A stretch of DNA of 56,307 nt from Anaerobium acetethylicum (GTDB taxonomy: Bacteria > Bacillota > Clostridia > Lachnospirales > Lachnospiraceae), in contig NZ_FMKA01000024.1 in the NCBI RefSeq assembly GCF_900096945.1, forward strand, positions 1-56,307, written 5' to 3'. Below the pieces are notes generated by a model. The model saw nothing but the letters and a program-made list of their open reading frames with translations. It had not been told where the DNA came from and did not search any database. Both the position numbers and the translations under genes were made by a program. Each line of letters starts with the position of its first letter. Positions within the stretch are counted from its first letter, which is position 1. Of the stretch, positions 18,174 to 26,980 are shown one piece after another.

Positions 18174-21059
18174 ATGAAAGGTAAAAAACATATTTCAAAA
18201 GTAACAACGGCAGTTGCATATGCTTTGTGCGTTGTAATTGTAGCAGGTCTTGTAGTTGGAAACTATTATGCACTGAAATATCAGAATCTTATTTCGGTAC
18301 ATTTCAATCAGTCGAACCAGAAGATCGTATCTGCTGCGGGTGAATCGTCAGAGTACTATACCAGCGATTTTGACAGTGAAGAAGAGCGAATTGCACATTT
18401 GCAGGAAATTGGCACGAAAATAGAAGAAGAAGGCATCGTGCTGCTGAAAGATGAAAATGATGCACTTCCTTTGGCATCCGGAGCCAGAATCAGTATATTC
18501 GGCCAGGACAGCGTGGACCCTGTCTATGGCGGAGGCGGAGCTGGTTCCGTTGATGCTGCAAAAGCAGTTGATTTGGAAATGGCATTTGAAAAATCAGGAT
18601 TTGCACTCAATCAGACATTATGGGATTTCTATGAATCGGGAGAGGGTTCCACTTACAGAAAAACGACTCCTGACGTATACGGAAAGGGTTCCTTTGCGGT
18701 GAACGAAGTCCCGGAAGATGTCTATACAGATGAAGTGAAAGCAAGCTTTGCAGAGTATAGCGATGCAGCGGTTGTCGTGATTGGCCGTTCCGGAGGTGAA
18801 AGTTCAGATCTCTCTTCGGCGCCGCTGGAAAGCGGATACGCCTACCTGCAGCTGGATGATGATGAAAGAGCGATGCTTCAGATGGCATGCGACAGCTTCG
18901 ATCAGGTTGTTGTGCTGCTGAATACACAGAACGCAATGGAATTAGGGTTCCTGGAAGAATACGATGTCGATGCATGTCTGTGGATCGGTGCATTGGGTGA
19001 AACCGGTGCCTATGCAGTTGCCGATGTGCTGGCAGGTGAAGTGAATCCGTCCGGAGCATTGGTCGACACCTACGCATATGATTCTTTAAGCGCGCCGAGC
19101 ATGGAAAACTTTGGAAAATACAGCATTGCAAACAGTGAAGTGGACCGCGGTAACGCTTACATGGTATACGGCGAAGGCATCTATGTGGGATATCATTATT
19201 ATGAAACAAGATATGAGGATGTTGTGCTGGGAAATGAAGACAAAGCAAATTACGACTATACGGCAGCAGTACAGTATCCGTTGGGATATGGCTTGTCCTA
19301 CACAGAGTTTGAGTGGTCTGATTTCACGGTGAGTGAAACAGAGGATACTTATGAAATCACGACGACCGTAACAAACACAGGAGATTTGGCAGGCAAGGAA
19401 ATCGTGCAGATCTACATGCAGTCTCCATATACCGATTATGACAAAGAGAATGGGATTGAAAAAGCTTCTGTCGAATTGGCAGGGTTCGAAAAAACAGCTG
19501 AAATCGAAGCTGGTAAGAGTGAGACCGTAACCGTTTCAGTAGACAAAGAAGAAATGAAGACCTATGACGCAAAGGGATACAGCACTTATATCGTTGACGC
19601 CGGAGACTACTACTTCGCGGCAGGCGAAAATGCCCATGACGCGCTGAACAATATACTGGCTGCAAAAGGAAAAACAACGGCAGACGGTATGGATTATGAT
19701 GGAAATGCAGAGTTTACGACAAAAGTAACGGTAGACAAGCTGGATGCAGAAACTTATGCGGTATCCCAGGATACGGGAAATGCGATTACAAATCAGTTTG
19801 AAGAAGCTGACATGAGCTATTACGATCCTGAATTCCAGTATTTAAGCAGAAGCAGCTGGACCGAGACCTGGCCGGCAACATATGCGGACGGTGTATTGAC
19901 AGCATCTGATGAAATGCTGGCAGATTTAGAGATTTCCTTCTCTGAAGCTGAAAATGCGGAAGGGCCTGTAACAGATACAATCAGTGAAGAAATTGGCGAA
20001 TTGAATGCCGCTACATTGATCGGGGAAGAGTATCAGAATGAATTGTGGAATGTCCTGACAGAACAGATGTCTGCTGAAGAGCTGGATCAGCTGGTACGTG
20101 TCGGTGGATATGCAACCAATAGCGTCGAATCGATTCAGTTGCCGGCTACAATAGATAAAGACGGCCCTGCCGGCATATCGGGTACATTGGTCGGTGGTGA
20201 AAGCGGAACCTCTTATCCACCGGAAGTAGTAATCGCTTCTACCTGGAATCTGGATCTAGCGGAAGAATTCGGTGCATGTATAGGCGAAGACAGCATGGCG
20301 CTTGGCGTGGCAGTATGGTATGCGCCGGCATGCAACATCCATCGCTCGCCATACAGTGGCAGAAACTTTGAATACTACTCAGAAGACGGTTTCCTTTCAG
20401 GTAAGATGGCCGCAGGCACAGTTGCCGGAGCACAGTCAAAAGGAACTGTGGTTACAGTAAAACATTTTGCCCTGAATGATCAGGAATGCAACCGCGTCGG
20501 CGGTGCAATGTTTGCAAATGAGCAGTCTGTCCGGGAACTTTATTTACAGCCATTTGAAATTGCTGTTCGTGAAGGCGATGCGCTTGGCATGATGGCAAGC
20601 ATGAACAGGATCGGATGCAGATGGACTGGTGGGCATTACGGACTTATGACTTCAACTCTGAGGGATGAATGGGGATTCGAAGGAATGGTTGTAACAGACC
20701 AGGCATCCTACTCTGTATTTGCTTACGAGGATCTCCGTGAAGGACTTGAAGCAGGAACAGACTTGTGGCTGAATACGGATGCAACACTCTGGACTTTGAC
20801 AGACGAGGATATGACACCGACTGTGTTAACAAACATGCAGAGAGCAGCAAAGAATGTTGTATATGCAGTTGCAAACAGCAATGCAATGAACGGATTATCA
20901 GCAGGAAGTAAAGTGGTCGCAGTCATGCCGCTTTGGCAGAAGGCATTAATTACAGTTGATGCAGTCGCCGGCATTCTGGTTGCCACAGCAGTTATATCCT
21001 TAACAAGAAGACTGATGAAACAAAAAAAACGCAATATTGAAATTGTAACAGAAGAATAA
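18174..21059 (+). CDS. Membrane-anchored GH3 beta-glycosidase with permuted domain order
   Basis: 961 residues from the ATG at 18174 (GGGAGG upstream). A transmembrane helix lies near residues 8-36 and a second near 925-950, both with basic residues on one side, so both ends seem membrane-anchored with the enzyme outside. The order is reversed relative to classic GH3: the C-terminal-type alpha/beta domain comes first (EEGIVLLKDENDALPL near 85-100), then a fibronectin III-like domain (about 395-480), then the TIM-barrel domain (KDGPAGISG, YSGRNFEYYSEDGFLSG, KHFALNDQE). The nucleophile is probably Asp842 in GMVVTDQAS. The permuted order occurs in some ruminal and Clostridial beta-glucosidases. 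It should trim beta-linked glycosides at the cell surface. Confidence 0.9.
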   Translation: MKGKKHISKVTTAVAYALCVVIVAGLVVGNYYALKYQNLISVHFNQSNQKIVSAAGESSEYYTSDFDSEEERIAHLQEIGTKIEEEGIVLLKDENDALPLASGARISIFGQDSVDPVYGGGGAGSVDAAKAVDLEMAFEKSGFALNQTLWDFYESGEGSTYRKTTPDVYGKGSFAVNEVPEDVYTDEVKASFAEYSDAAVVVIGRSGGESSDLSSAPLESGYAYLQLDDDERAMLQMACDSFDQVVVLLNTQNAMELGFLEEYDVDACLWIGALGETGAYAVADVLAGEVNPSGALVDTYAYDSLSAPSMENFGKYSIANSEVDRGNAYMVYGEGIYVGYHYYETRYEDVVLGNEDKANYDYTAAVQYPLGYGLSYTEFEWSDFTVSETEDTYEITTTVTNTGDLAGKEIVQIYMQSPYTDYDKENGIEKASVELAGFEKTAEIEAGKSETVTVSVDKEEMKTYDAKGYSTYIVDAGDYYFAAGENAHDALNNILAAKGKTTADGMDYDGNAEFTTKVTVDKLDAETYAVSQDTGNAITNQFEEADMSYYDPEFQYLSRSSWTETWPATYADGVLTASDEMLADLEISFSEAENAEGPVTDTISEEIGELNAATLIGEEYQNELWNVLTEQMSAEELDQLVRVGGYATNSVESIQLPATIDKDGPAGISGTLVGGESGTSYPPEVVIASTWNLDLAEEFGACIGEDSMALGVAVWYAPACNIHRSPYSGRNFEYYSEDGFLSGKMAAGTVAGAQSKGTVVTVKHFALNDQECNRVGGAMFANEQSVRELYLQPFEIAVREGDALGMMASMNRIGCRWTGGHYGLMTSTLRDEWGFEGMVVTDQASYSVFAYEDLREGLEAGTDLWLNTDATLWTLTDEDMTPTVLTNMQRAAKNVVYAVANSNAMNGLSAGSKVVAVMPLWQKALITVDAVAGILVATAVISLTRRLMKQKKRNIEIVTEE

Positions 21060-21068
21060 TCAGATTGA

Positions 21069-21102
21069 AACTCTGTAGCCGGAAACGGCTGCAGAGTTCT
21101 TT
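21069..21102 (+). terminator. Stem-loop after the GH3 gene
   Basis: AACTCTG-T-AGCCG (21069-21081) pairs with CGGCT-G-CAGAGTT (21086-21098) around a GAAA tetraloop, followed by only three T. It may allow partial readthrough into the regulator genes. Confidence 0.65.
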
Positions 21103-21171
21103 GAGGTTAAACGATCAGGTGCTCTGAATCGTTATGATGATTTCTATAAAAATGTTTCTGGGAGGATAACT

Positions 21172-21876
21172 ATGAAGCTGGCTGTGATCGATGATGATAA
21201 AAAGGCAACGGATTTACTGGATGATTATGTCAAAAGATTTGAAAAAGAAAATAATATGAGCATACAGGTATCAGTATTCCATAACCCCAATGACTTTTTG
21301 AACAATTACAGCAGGGATTATGATCTGGTATTGATGGATATCGAGATGCCGGGACTGAATGGAATTGAGACCGCAAAAGAACTACGGCGCATGGACTCCC
21401 GTGTGGTGCTGATGTTCATCACCAACATGGCCCAGTATGCCATTCACGGTTATGAAGTGGAAGCTGTCGATTTTGTGATAAAACCGGTATCCTATCCTGA
21501 TTTTGTCCTGAAAATTCAGAAAGCAATCCGCTATATCGCCAGAAACCAGGACCAAAAACTGACTCTGCATGCACAGGAAGGCGTGGTACACCTGCATGTA
21601 TCGGACATCCGCTATATTGAAGTGATTCGTCATTATCTGCTGTATCATACTGCCAAAGGCAATTACACAGTCCGAGGGGTAATGAAGGAAGCAGAGGAGA
21701 GCCTTGAAAAATACCATTTTGTCAGGAGCAACCACTGTTACCTGGTAAACCTGAAATACGTGGAATCAATCAGTGGCAATATCGTAAAAGTCGGCGGTGA
21801 TGATCTGCAGATCAGCAGGAATAAAAAGAATGAATTTTTGATGAAATTCACCAGATATGTAGGAGGGATGCAATAA
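21172..21876 (+). CDS. LytTR-family response regulator (AgrA-like)
   Basis: 234 residues. The receiver domain (residues 1-120) has the acidic pocket IDDDK, the phospho-acceptor in YDLVLMDIEMPG and the conserved Lys in FVIKPV. Residues about 130-232 form a LytTR DNA-binding domain (LHVSDIRYIEVIRHYLLYHTAKGNYTVRG, then HFVRSNHCYLVNLKYVESI). A GGGAGGA site precedes the ATG. The kinase gene starts on the last base of its stop codon, so the two are translationally coupled. Confidence 0.92.
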   Translation: MKLAVIDDDKKATDLLDDYVKRFEKENNMSIQVSVFHNPNDFLNNYSRDYDLVLMDIEMPGLNGIETAKELRRMDSRVVLMFITNMAQYAIHGYEVEAVDFVIKPVSYPDFVLKIQKAIRYIARNQDQKLTLHAQEGVVHLHVSDIRYIEVIRHYLLYHTAKGNYTVRGVMKEAEESLEKYHFVRSNHCYLVNLKYVESISGNIVKVGGDDLQISRNKKNEFLMKFTRYVGGMQ

Positions 21877-23255
21877 TGGATGCACTTAATGTGTTTGAAG
21901 AACTACGTTTTATTGTTGAGCTTCTTGTAGCTGAGCAGCTTTTTGTATGGGCCTTCGCAAAAAGAAAGAAAAACTTCTGGATGAAATCCAGCATAGGATA
22001 TGCGCTGCTTATCGCGATTGCAGTCAATTATCTGCAGATCCAGTCATGGACAGAAGCTTTTCATTCTTCTTTCTTAACAAAATCGGTATCTGTTTCCTGG
22101 TATATTTTTCTGGTGATCCTGTCCCTGATACATATCCGCATGTGCTATGTGATAACCCTGAGCGATGCCCTGTTTATGGGCATAGCCGGATATTCCGTAC
22201 AGCATATCGAATATGTTGTGGTAAACGAAGTGATTGCCAGGGGTATATGGAAGGAAGTTACAAATAACTTGTGGCTATATATTCTGATATGCATTGTGAC
22301 CTGCGCTCTCTGGTATTATCTGATTGCTCGGATATTTGCCGCGAAACTGAAAGCCTGCGGTGGAATCCTGTATGAAGACAGTATCCAGACTGTCCTCTAT
22401 TTCCTAGTCATGCTCGTGGTGCTGTTCTTCACTGCCTTTCTGGGACAGGATATATTCCTGAGCGGAACAACGGATTACAGCCAGGTCAACTATAAGGGTG
22501 CAACTTATGATTTCTTCAGCTGTACGCTGGTGCTGGTGGTACAGTACAGCATTTTTCGCATCAGTACCCTGAACAGGGAAAAGGAGATCGTAAAGCAGCT
22601 GCTCCATGAGAGGCAGAAGCAGTACAGGCTGTCCAAGGAAAACATCGAGATGATCAACCATAAATGCCATGATTTGAAGCATCAGATCCAGGCATTGAAG
22701 GAAGCGAAAAGTGAAGAGCTGGAAAGGTATATTGAAGAAGTGGAAGAGTCCATCATGATATACGATACGGTGGTGAAGACGGAGAATGAGGTGCTGAACA
22801 CGATCTTGTCGGAAAAAAGCCTTTATTGCGAAAAACACCGCATCCGCCTTTCCTGTATTGTAGATGCAAACCAGCTGGATTTTATGAGCACACTTGATAT
22901 CTATGCGCTTCTTGGAAATGCGATTGATAATGCCATTGAATGCGTCATCAGGCAGAGGGACAAGGAGAAGAGGGTCATCAGCCTTACGATTTCTGCCAAT
23001 GGAAGCTTCCTCTGCATCCAGACCAATAATTATTATGAGGGGAATCTGCAGATTGTGGACGGCATACCGGTAACCACAAAGAAAAACTGGGATTTCCATG
23101 GCTTTGGCATGAAGAGCATGAAGCATCTGGCGGAAAAATACGGAGGCACCTTATATACAAGTCTGGAAAATGGAATTTTCATGCTGCAGATTGTCATACC
23201 AATTCCCGCAGAGTTTACCCGGCTGCTGAAGGAAGCGGAAACTGGAAAAAGATGA
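21876..23255 (+). CDS. GHKL sensor histidine kinase (AgrC-like)
   Basis: 459 residues. Six or so transmembrane helices fill residues 1-235, then a coiled-coil linker and a kinase core: the phospho-acceptor His in NHKCHDLKHQI (around 268-278), the N-box LLGNAIDNAIECV and the glycine box FHGFGMKSMKHLAEKYGG. This is the AgrC/ComD type that usually senses a peptide. No AgrB or AgrD gene is adjacent, so the signal is unknown. It shares an operon with the LytTR regulator and ends at a strong terminator. Confidence 0.9.
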   Translation: MDALNVFEELRFIVELLVAEQLFVWAFAKRKKNFWMKSSIGYALLIAIAVNYLQIQSWTEAFHSSFLTKSVSVSWYIFLVILSLIHIRMCYVITLSDALFMGIAGYSVQHIEYVVVNEVIARGIWKEVTNNLWLYILICIVTCALWYYLIARIFAAKLKACGGILYEDSIQTVLYFLVMLVVLFFTAFLGQDIFLSGTTDYSQVNYKGATYDFFSCTLVLVVQYSIFRISTLNREKEIVKQLLHERQKQYRLSKENIEMINHKCHDLKHQIQALKEAKSEELERYIEEVEESIMIYDTVVKTENEVLNTILSEKSLYCEKHRIRLSCIVDANQLDFMSTLDIYALLGNAIDNAIECVIRQRDKEKRVISLTISANGSFLCIQTNNYYEGNLQIVDGIPVTTKKNWDFHGFGMKSMKHLAEKYGGTLYTSLENGIFMLQIVIPIPAEFTRLLKEAETGKR

Positions 23256-23275
23256 TTATGGTGAAATGAAAAAGC

Positions 23276-23318
23276 AAGCCGCAAGCTCCTTTGAACGGAG
23301 CTTGCGGCTTACTTTTTA
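23276..23318 (+). terminator. Strong Rho-independent terminator
   Basis: AAGCCGCAAGCTCC (23276-23289) pairs perfectly with GGAGCTTGCGGCTT (23297-23310), followed by ACTTTTTA. Confidence 0.92.
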
Positions 23319-23458
23319 TAGGAGAGGAACTATTAAACGGTTGATTGAAAAAAGGAGTAGCCGTCAGGAGTTCATCCTGCCGGCTATTATGAAAAAGAGT
23401 ATGTGAAATGAAAAAATCATGTAAGTGGGTTATTTGATATATTTATTATATCTTTGGA

Positions 23459-23518
23459 ATATGTTCAATCTATGAACATATTTTGAAAATTAAGTGAACA
23501 TTCTGAGTTGCTGTTCAC
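23459..23518. promoter_or_regulatory. Two neighbouring inverted repeats built on TGTTCA/TGAACA
   Basis: ATATGTTCA-ATCTA-TGAACATAT (23459-23481) is a perfect 9-bp inverted repeat. GTGAACA-11 nt-TGTTCAC (23494-23518) follows 12 bp later. The shared half-site suggests operators for one dimeric regulator. The rest of the 560-bp gap (23256-23815) holds the terminator, a small hairpin near 23358-23385 and repeat C copy 2. Confidence 0.45.
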
Positions 23519-23542
23519 ATGTCATCTGGCGTAAGGTATTTT

Positions 23543-23670
23543 CGTGAGTGTAGCGAAGTGAAAATCATATAAAACCCGGGGATTGCAGCACGAAATGGTG
23601 AATTTCAACCATTTCTGCACATCGCGGAGCGTGTTACTGATCACGAAGTGAGCAGTAACCCATACTGAAA
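23543..23670 (-). repeat. Dispersed hairpin repeat, family C, copy 2 (inverted relative to copy 1)
   Basis: The reverse complement aligns along its whole length with 11322-11445. Hairpins are kept: GTTACTG/CAGTAAC (23633-23639 with 23653-23659, with an inner TCAC/GTGA) and GAAATGGT/ACCATTTC (23592-23599 with 23608-23615). Confidence 0.8.
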
Positions 23671-23815
23671 AGGTTATATGAAGGAGGCAGGTTTTTTTTG
23701 CTTCTTGCAGGGTTCCCGTGGTAATATAAAAACAAGAGTCAAGCTATCCGGCTTGTGAAGAAGAAAGAAAAAATGTAAAAATACAAAAATGCAGATAGTG
23801 GAGAGGTGGATGCTT

Positions 23816-24292
23816 ATGACACAATCAGAACTGCCAAAGAATGCCGGCGGAGAAAATTTAGCGGAACTCAACGTAGATACGGTCCGTGAACTCTGGTCAC
23901 AGACTTATAATACCGACGGAAAACCCGACTGGTCCCATATTTTTCCTTATTACCATCCGGAGATCATTTTCCAGGATGCCATCCAAAGGATTGAAGGCAT
24001 CGAGGACTTTATCGCCATGTGCGAACGGCTGACAAAACGGTGCAGGAGCCTGCGCATGGACCTCTCCAGTGTGGTCCAGGATTCCAATGTCATCATTCTG
24101 GAATGGAAGATGACGATGTCCTTCAAGAAGTCGCCCGATACGCCGATTTTTGGCTGCACAAAACTCACTCTTCATGAAGATGGAAGAATCCTGATGCAGA
24201 GGGATTATTATGATCTATGGGGGGATATCTTCAATCAGATTCCCGGATTTGGGAAAATGTACAGAAAATTCATGCACAGATTTTTCGGATAG
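23816..24292 (+). CDS. SnoaL-like / NTF2-fold protein
   Basis: 158 residues from the ATG at 23816, nine bases after GGAGAGG; ATGs at 23810 and 23789 are in frame but worse placed. The pattern (TVRELWSQTYNTDGKPDWSHIFPYYHPEIIFQDAIQRIEGIEDFIAMCERL, then VIILEWKMTM...GCTKLTLHEDGRI) is that of the NTF2-like cone fold of SnoaL/polyketide cyclase relatives. These bind or isomerise small molecules, but function varies widely. The SDR gene follows after 11 bp, so they probably act on the same compound. Confidence 0.8.
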   Translation: MTQSELPKNAGGENLAELNVDTVRELWSQTYNTDGKPDWSHIFPYYHPEIIFQDAIQRIEGIEDFIAMCERLTKRCRSLRMDLSSVVQDSNVIILEWKMTMSFKKSPDTPIFGCTKLTLHEDGRILMQRDYYDLWGDIFNQIPGFGKMYRKFMHRFFG

Positions 24293-24303
24293 GAGGCGGG
24301 GAT

Positions 24304-25224
24304 ATGAAGCGGGAACTACCTGATGAGCTTATGTTTATCAAAAATGCAAAGGCAGAGCAGAAGAAGAGCAGTGCGGATATGACCGGTAAAATCTGTATCA
24401 TTACCGGTGCAACTTCCGGAGTCGGGCTTGAAGCCGCAAAGAGGCTGGCAAAGGGAGGCGCCCATATTGTTATGGTGTGCCGGAATACAAAGAAGGCGGA
24501 AGACATCAGCACGGAAATTAAAGCTGCATACCATGTTCCAGTGGATGTTGTTATTGCGGATTTTAGCCGCCTCGAGGATGTGCGGAGGGCAGCGGGGGAA
24601 ATACTTGACAGATATGCGAAAATCGATGTGCTGATCAACAATGCGGGCATGCATTCCACCAGCCCCCTGTATACGGAAGAGGGTTATGAACTGGTTTTCT
24701 GCGTCGACCATCTGGCCTCTTTTCTGCTGACCAATCTGCTTCTTGACCGGCTGAAGGAGAGCGCCCCGGCACGGATCATTGATGTGAATTCGGAAGGCCA
24801 CAGGTTCAATGGACTCGACCCCGATGACCTCAGCTGGAGGAGGCGTCATTACACGGGATTAAGAGGCTACGGTGCCGCTAAGACAGCCCAGCTCCTTACG
24901 GTGTGGGAGTTCGCAGATCTGCTGGAGGGTTCGGGGGTCACGATCAATGCAATTCACCCGGGGGACGTCAGGACCAACGTAGGCAGTAACAACGGACCGC
25001 TCTATAAATGGTTTTTGCACCATGTAACCTGGCATTTCTTAAAAGATCCCGTCATAGCAGGAGAGGCGATTTATTATCTGGCTGCCGATCCTGAAATGAA
25101 CGGCGTAAGCGGAAGATTTTTTCACCTGACCATCGAAGAAAAGCCGGCCCCTCATGCACGCGACCGCAAAATGGGAAAGCGTATATGGGAACTCAGCAGG
25201 CAGATGGCAGGGATAATAAATTGA
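24304..25224 (+). CDS. Short-chain dehydrogenase/reductase
   Basis: 306 residues from the ATG at 24304 (AGGAGGCGGGG upstream). Classical SDR motifs: TGATSGVG (34-41) for the dinucleotide, NNAG (112-115), a catalytic Ser in DVNSEGH (163) and YGAAK with Tyr189 and Lys193. The overall pattern resembles retinol dehydrogenase/WWOX-like SDRs with a divergent C-terminus. It should carry out NAD(P)-dependent oxidation or reduction of a hydroxyl or keto group. Coupled to the SnoaL-like gene; substrate unknown. Confidence 0.9.
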   Translation: MKRELPDELMFIKNAKAEQKKSSADMTGKICIITGATSGVGLEAAKRLAKGGAHIVMVCRNTKKAEDISTEIKAAYHVPVDVVIADFSRLEDVRRAAGEILDRYAKIDVLINNAGMHSTSPLYTEEGYELVFCVDHLASFLLTNLLLDRLKESAPARIIDVNSEGHRFNGLDPDDLSWRRRHYTGLRGYGAAKTAQLLTVWEFADLLEGSGVTINAIHPGDVRTNVGSNNGPLYKWFLHHVTWHFLKDPVIAGEAIYYLAADPEMNGVSGRFFHLTIEEKPAPHARDRKMGKRIWELSRQMAGIIN

Positions 25225-25246
25225 TGCTGGTAATAAGGGAGAGTAT

Positions 25247-26980
25247 ATGAAGACACGCTTCAATTTGAAAAAAATCATGAAAACATCAGTATTCCGGCTG
25301 GTGTTAATTGTCGTTATCGTAATCATTCCAATTAATATCCTGACGTTGATTTTAAGTAATACTGCAGTGAATGAGGTACAGAAACAGATTTCCCAGGAAA
25401 CCAGGAATGCACTGGAATTATATATGAGCCAGATTGATGGTTCCATGGAACGGGCGGCCGCTAAAATTCATTACATGTCGAGGGATAGTGTTAATTTTGG
25501 CAGACTCAACTCCAAAGAGGTCACAGATGAGGAAGAATATTATAAACAGCTGCAGTCTGTTGTCCTGCTTTATAAGGAGCTTCAGGATGCAGGCACGGAG
25601 AACAGCTGGATGACAGGATTCTATGCCCTTTTCCCGGATAAGGATATTGATCTGGTACAGTGCGATTATTCAGACTGTGCCGATGAATTGCCGGAATATG
25701 TGGCTGATGTTGCGAAAAACAGCCCGGATCAGATTGGAAAATGGAAAGTGGTTACCATTAACGAAGTAGAGGTCGTGGTACTGGTGGCCCACTATAAGAA
25801 TGCCTATTATGGAGCCTGGATTGAATTGAAACGTCTGGCAGCTGCCATGGAACTGAATAACATGGATGACGGTATTATCAAAGCATTTACCGATGATGAT
25901 GGAAGGGTCCGCTATGCAAATGCAGATGCGCTGGAACAGCTCGATCTGGGGAAATCCTATTATCAGCATAATGGCGTCGGATATGTTTTGATCAGTGCAC
26001 CTTCTGATGATTCTGACCTGAATATGGTGCAGATCATGTCCAAGGGCGAGATGACAAATGCACTTCCTGTCATGATCCGTATGCTTCAGATTGCATCTGT
26101 CATAGCGCTCTGCATTATTCCGATTATCATTCTGTCTATCAAAAAATGGATGATCAAGCCATTGAATAAATTATTGAGCGCAATGGAAAAAATCGAACAG
26201 GGCGATATGGATATCAGAATCAAAGAAGAAAAATCAGGAAGTGAATTTGAACAGATCAACAGTAATTTCAATCATATGATGGATGAAGTGGCGAACCTGA
26301 AAATTGACGTATATGAAGAAAAGCTGGAAAAGCAGCAGATCAGGATGCGTTTCCTGAGTCAGCAGATACAGCCCCATTTTATTCTGAATGCCATGAATAT
26401 TCTTTACAGCTATGAGCAGGAGGAGTTTCCGCTGATTCAGAAAATGATCCTGTTTCTGTCCAGATATTTCCGTTATATCGTGAACGCAAAATCAGATTTT
26501 GTGGAGCTGCATGAAGAAATGGATCATATCAGGAATTATTTTGAGATCCAGCAGGCAAGATACCCGGAGACTTTTTTTGCAGTGGTGGAATATGATGAAG
26601 AAATCGGGGACTGCCTGGTACCGCCTCTGTTGATACAGAATTTTGCGGAAAATGCAATCAAACATTCCTTGAAAATCGGAAATCAGATCGATATTTTTGT
26701 GATTGCACAAAAGCTGGGAGATAACAAGGTGCGTATTCGTTTGTCGGATACGGGAGAAGGAATCAGTGAAGAGCTTATCGAAAAAATAGAACGATTCTGT
26801 AGAACAAGGGAATACCAGGACGGCCTGGGAGTTGGAATTCAAAACGCAATCGAACGGCTGGACATTCTGTATGGCGGAAAAATTGCATTCAGAATAGCCA
26901 GGGAACATCCCCATGGAACGCGTGTAGAAATGATTGTACCCCTGGTCAGAGAAAAATACAGGAAACAGGAGGATATATGA
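25247..26980 (+). CDS. YesM-family sensor histidine kinase
   Basis: 577 residues. Transmembrane helices near 14-36 and 280-300 flank an extracellular sensor of about 240 residues. A HAMP domain follows (MIKPLNKLLSAMEKIEQGDMDIRI), then the phospho-acceptor region LSQQIQPHFILNAMN, an N-box (PLLIQNFAENAIKHSL) and a glycine box (SDTGEGIS, then GLGVGIQNAIERL). This type regulates carbohydrate transporters in Firmicutes, often by contact with a sugar-bound solute-binding protein. It overlaps the response regulator gene by 4 bp and precedes a sugar ABC transporter. Confidence 0.93.
   Translation: MKTRFNLKKIMKTSVFRLVLIVVIVIIPINILTLILSNTAVNEVQKQISQETRNALELYMSQIDGSMERAAAKIHYMSRDSVNFGRLNSKEVTDEEEYYKQLQSVVLLYKELQDAGTENSWMTGFYALFPDKDIDLVQCDYSDCADELPEYVADVAKNSPDQIGKWKVVTINEVEVVVLVAHYKNAYYGAWIELKRLAAAMELNNMDDGIIKAFTDDDGRVRYANADALEQLDLGKSYYQHNGVGYVLISAPSDDSDLNMVQIMSKGEMTNALPVMIRMLQIASVIALCIIPIIILSIKKWMIKPLNKLLSAMEKIEQGDMDIRIKEEKSGSEFEQINSNFNHMMDEVANLKIDVYEEKLEKQQIRMRFLSQQIQPHFILNAMNILYSYEQEEFPLIQKMILFLSRYFRYIVNAKSDFVELHEEMDHIRNYFEIQQARYPETFFAVVEYDEEIGDCLVPPLLIQNFAENAIKHSLKIGNQIDIFVIAQKLGDNKVRIRLSDTGEGISEELIEKIERFCRTREYQDGLGVGIQNAIERLDILYGGKIAFRIAREHPHGTRVEMIVPLVREKYRKQEDI

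Noticed and set aside
21060-21171. AgrD-like peptide gene next to the AgrC-like kinase
   Set aside because: No short frame with a Cys-containing amphipathic leader and ribosome site is present there or after the kinase gene.
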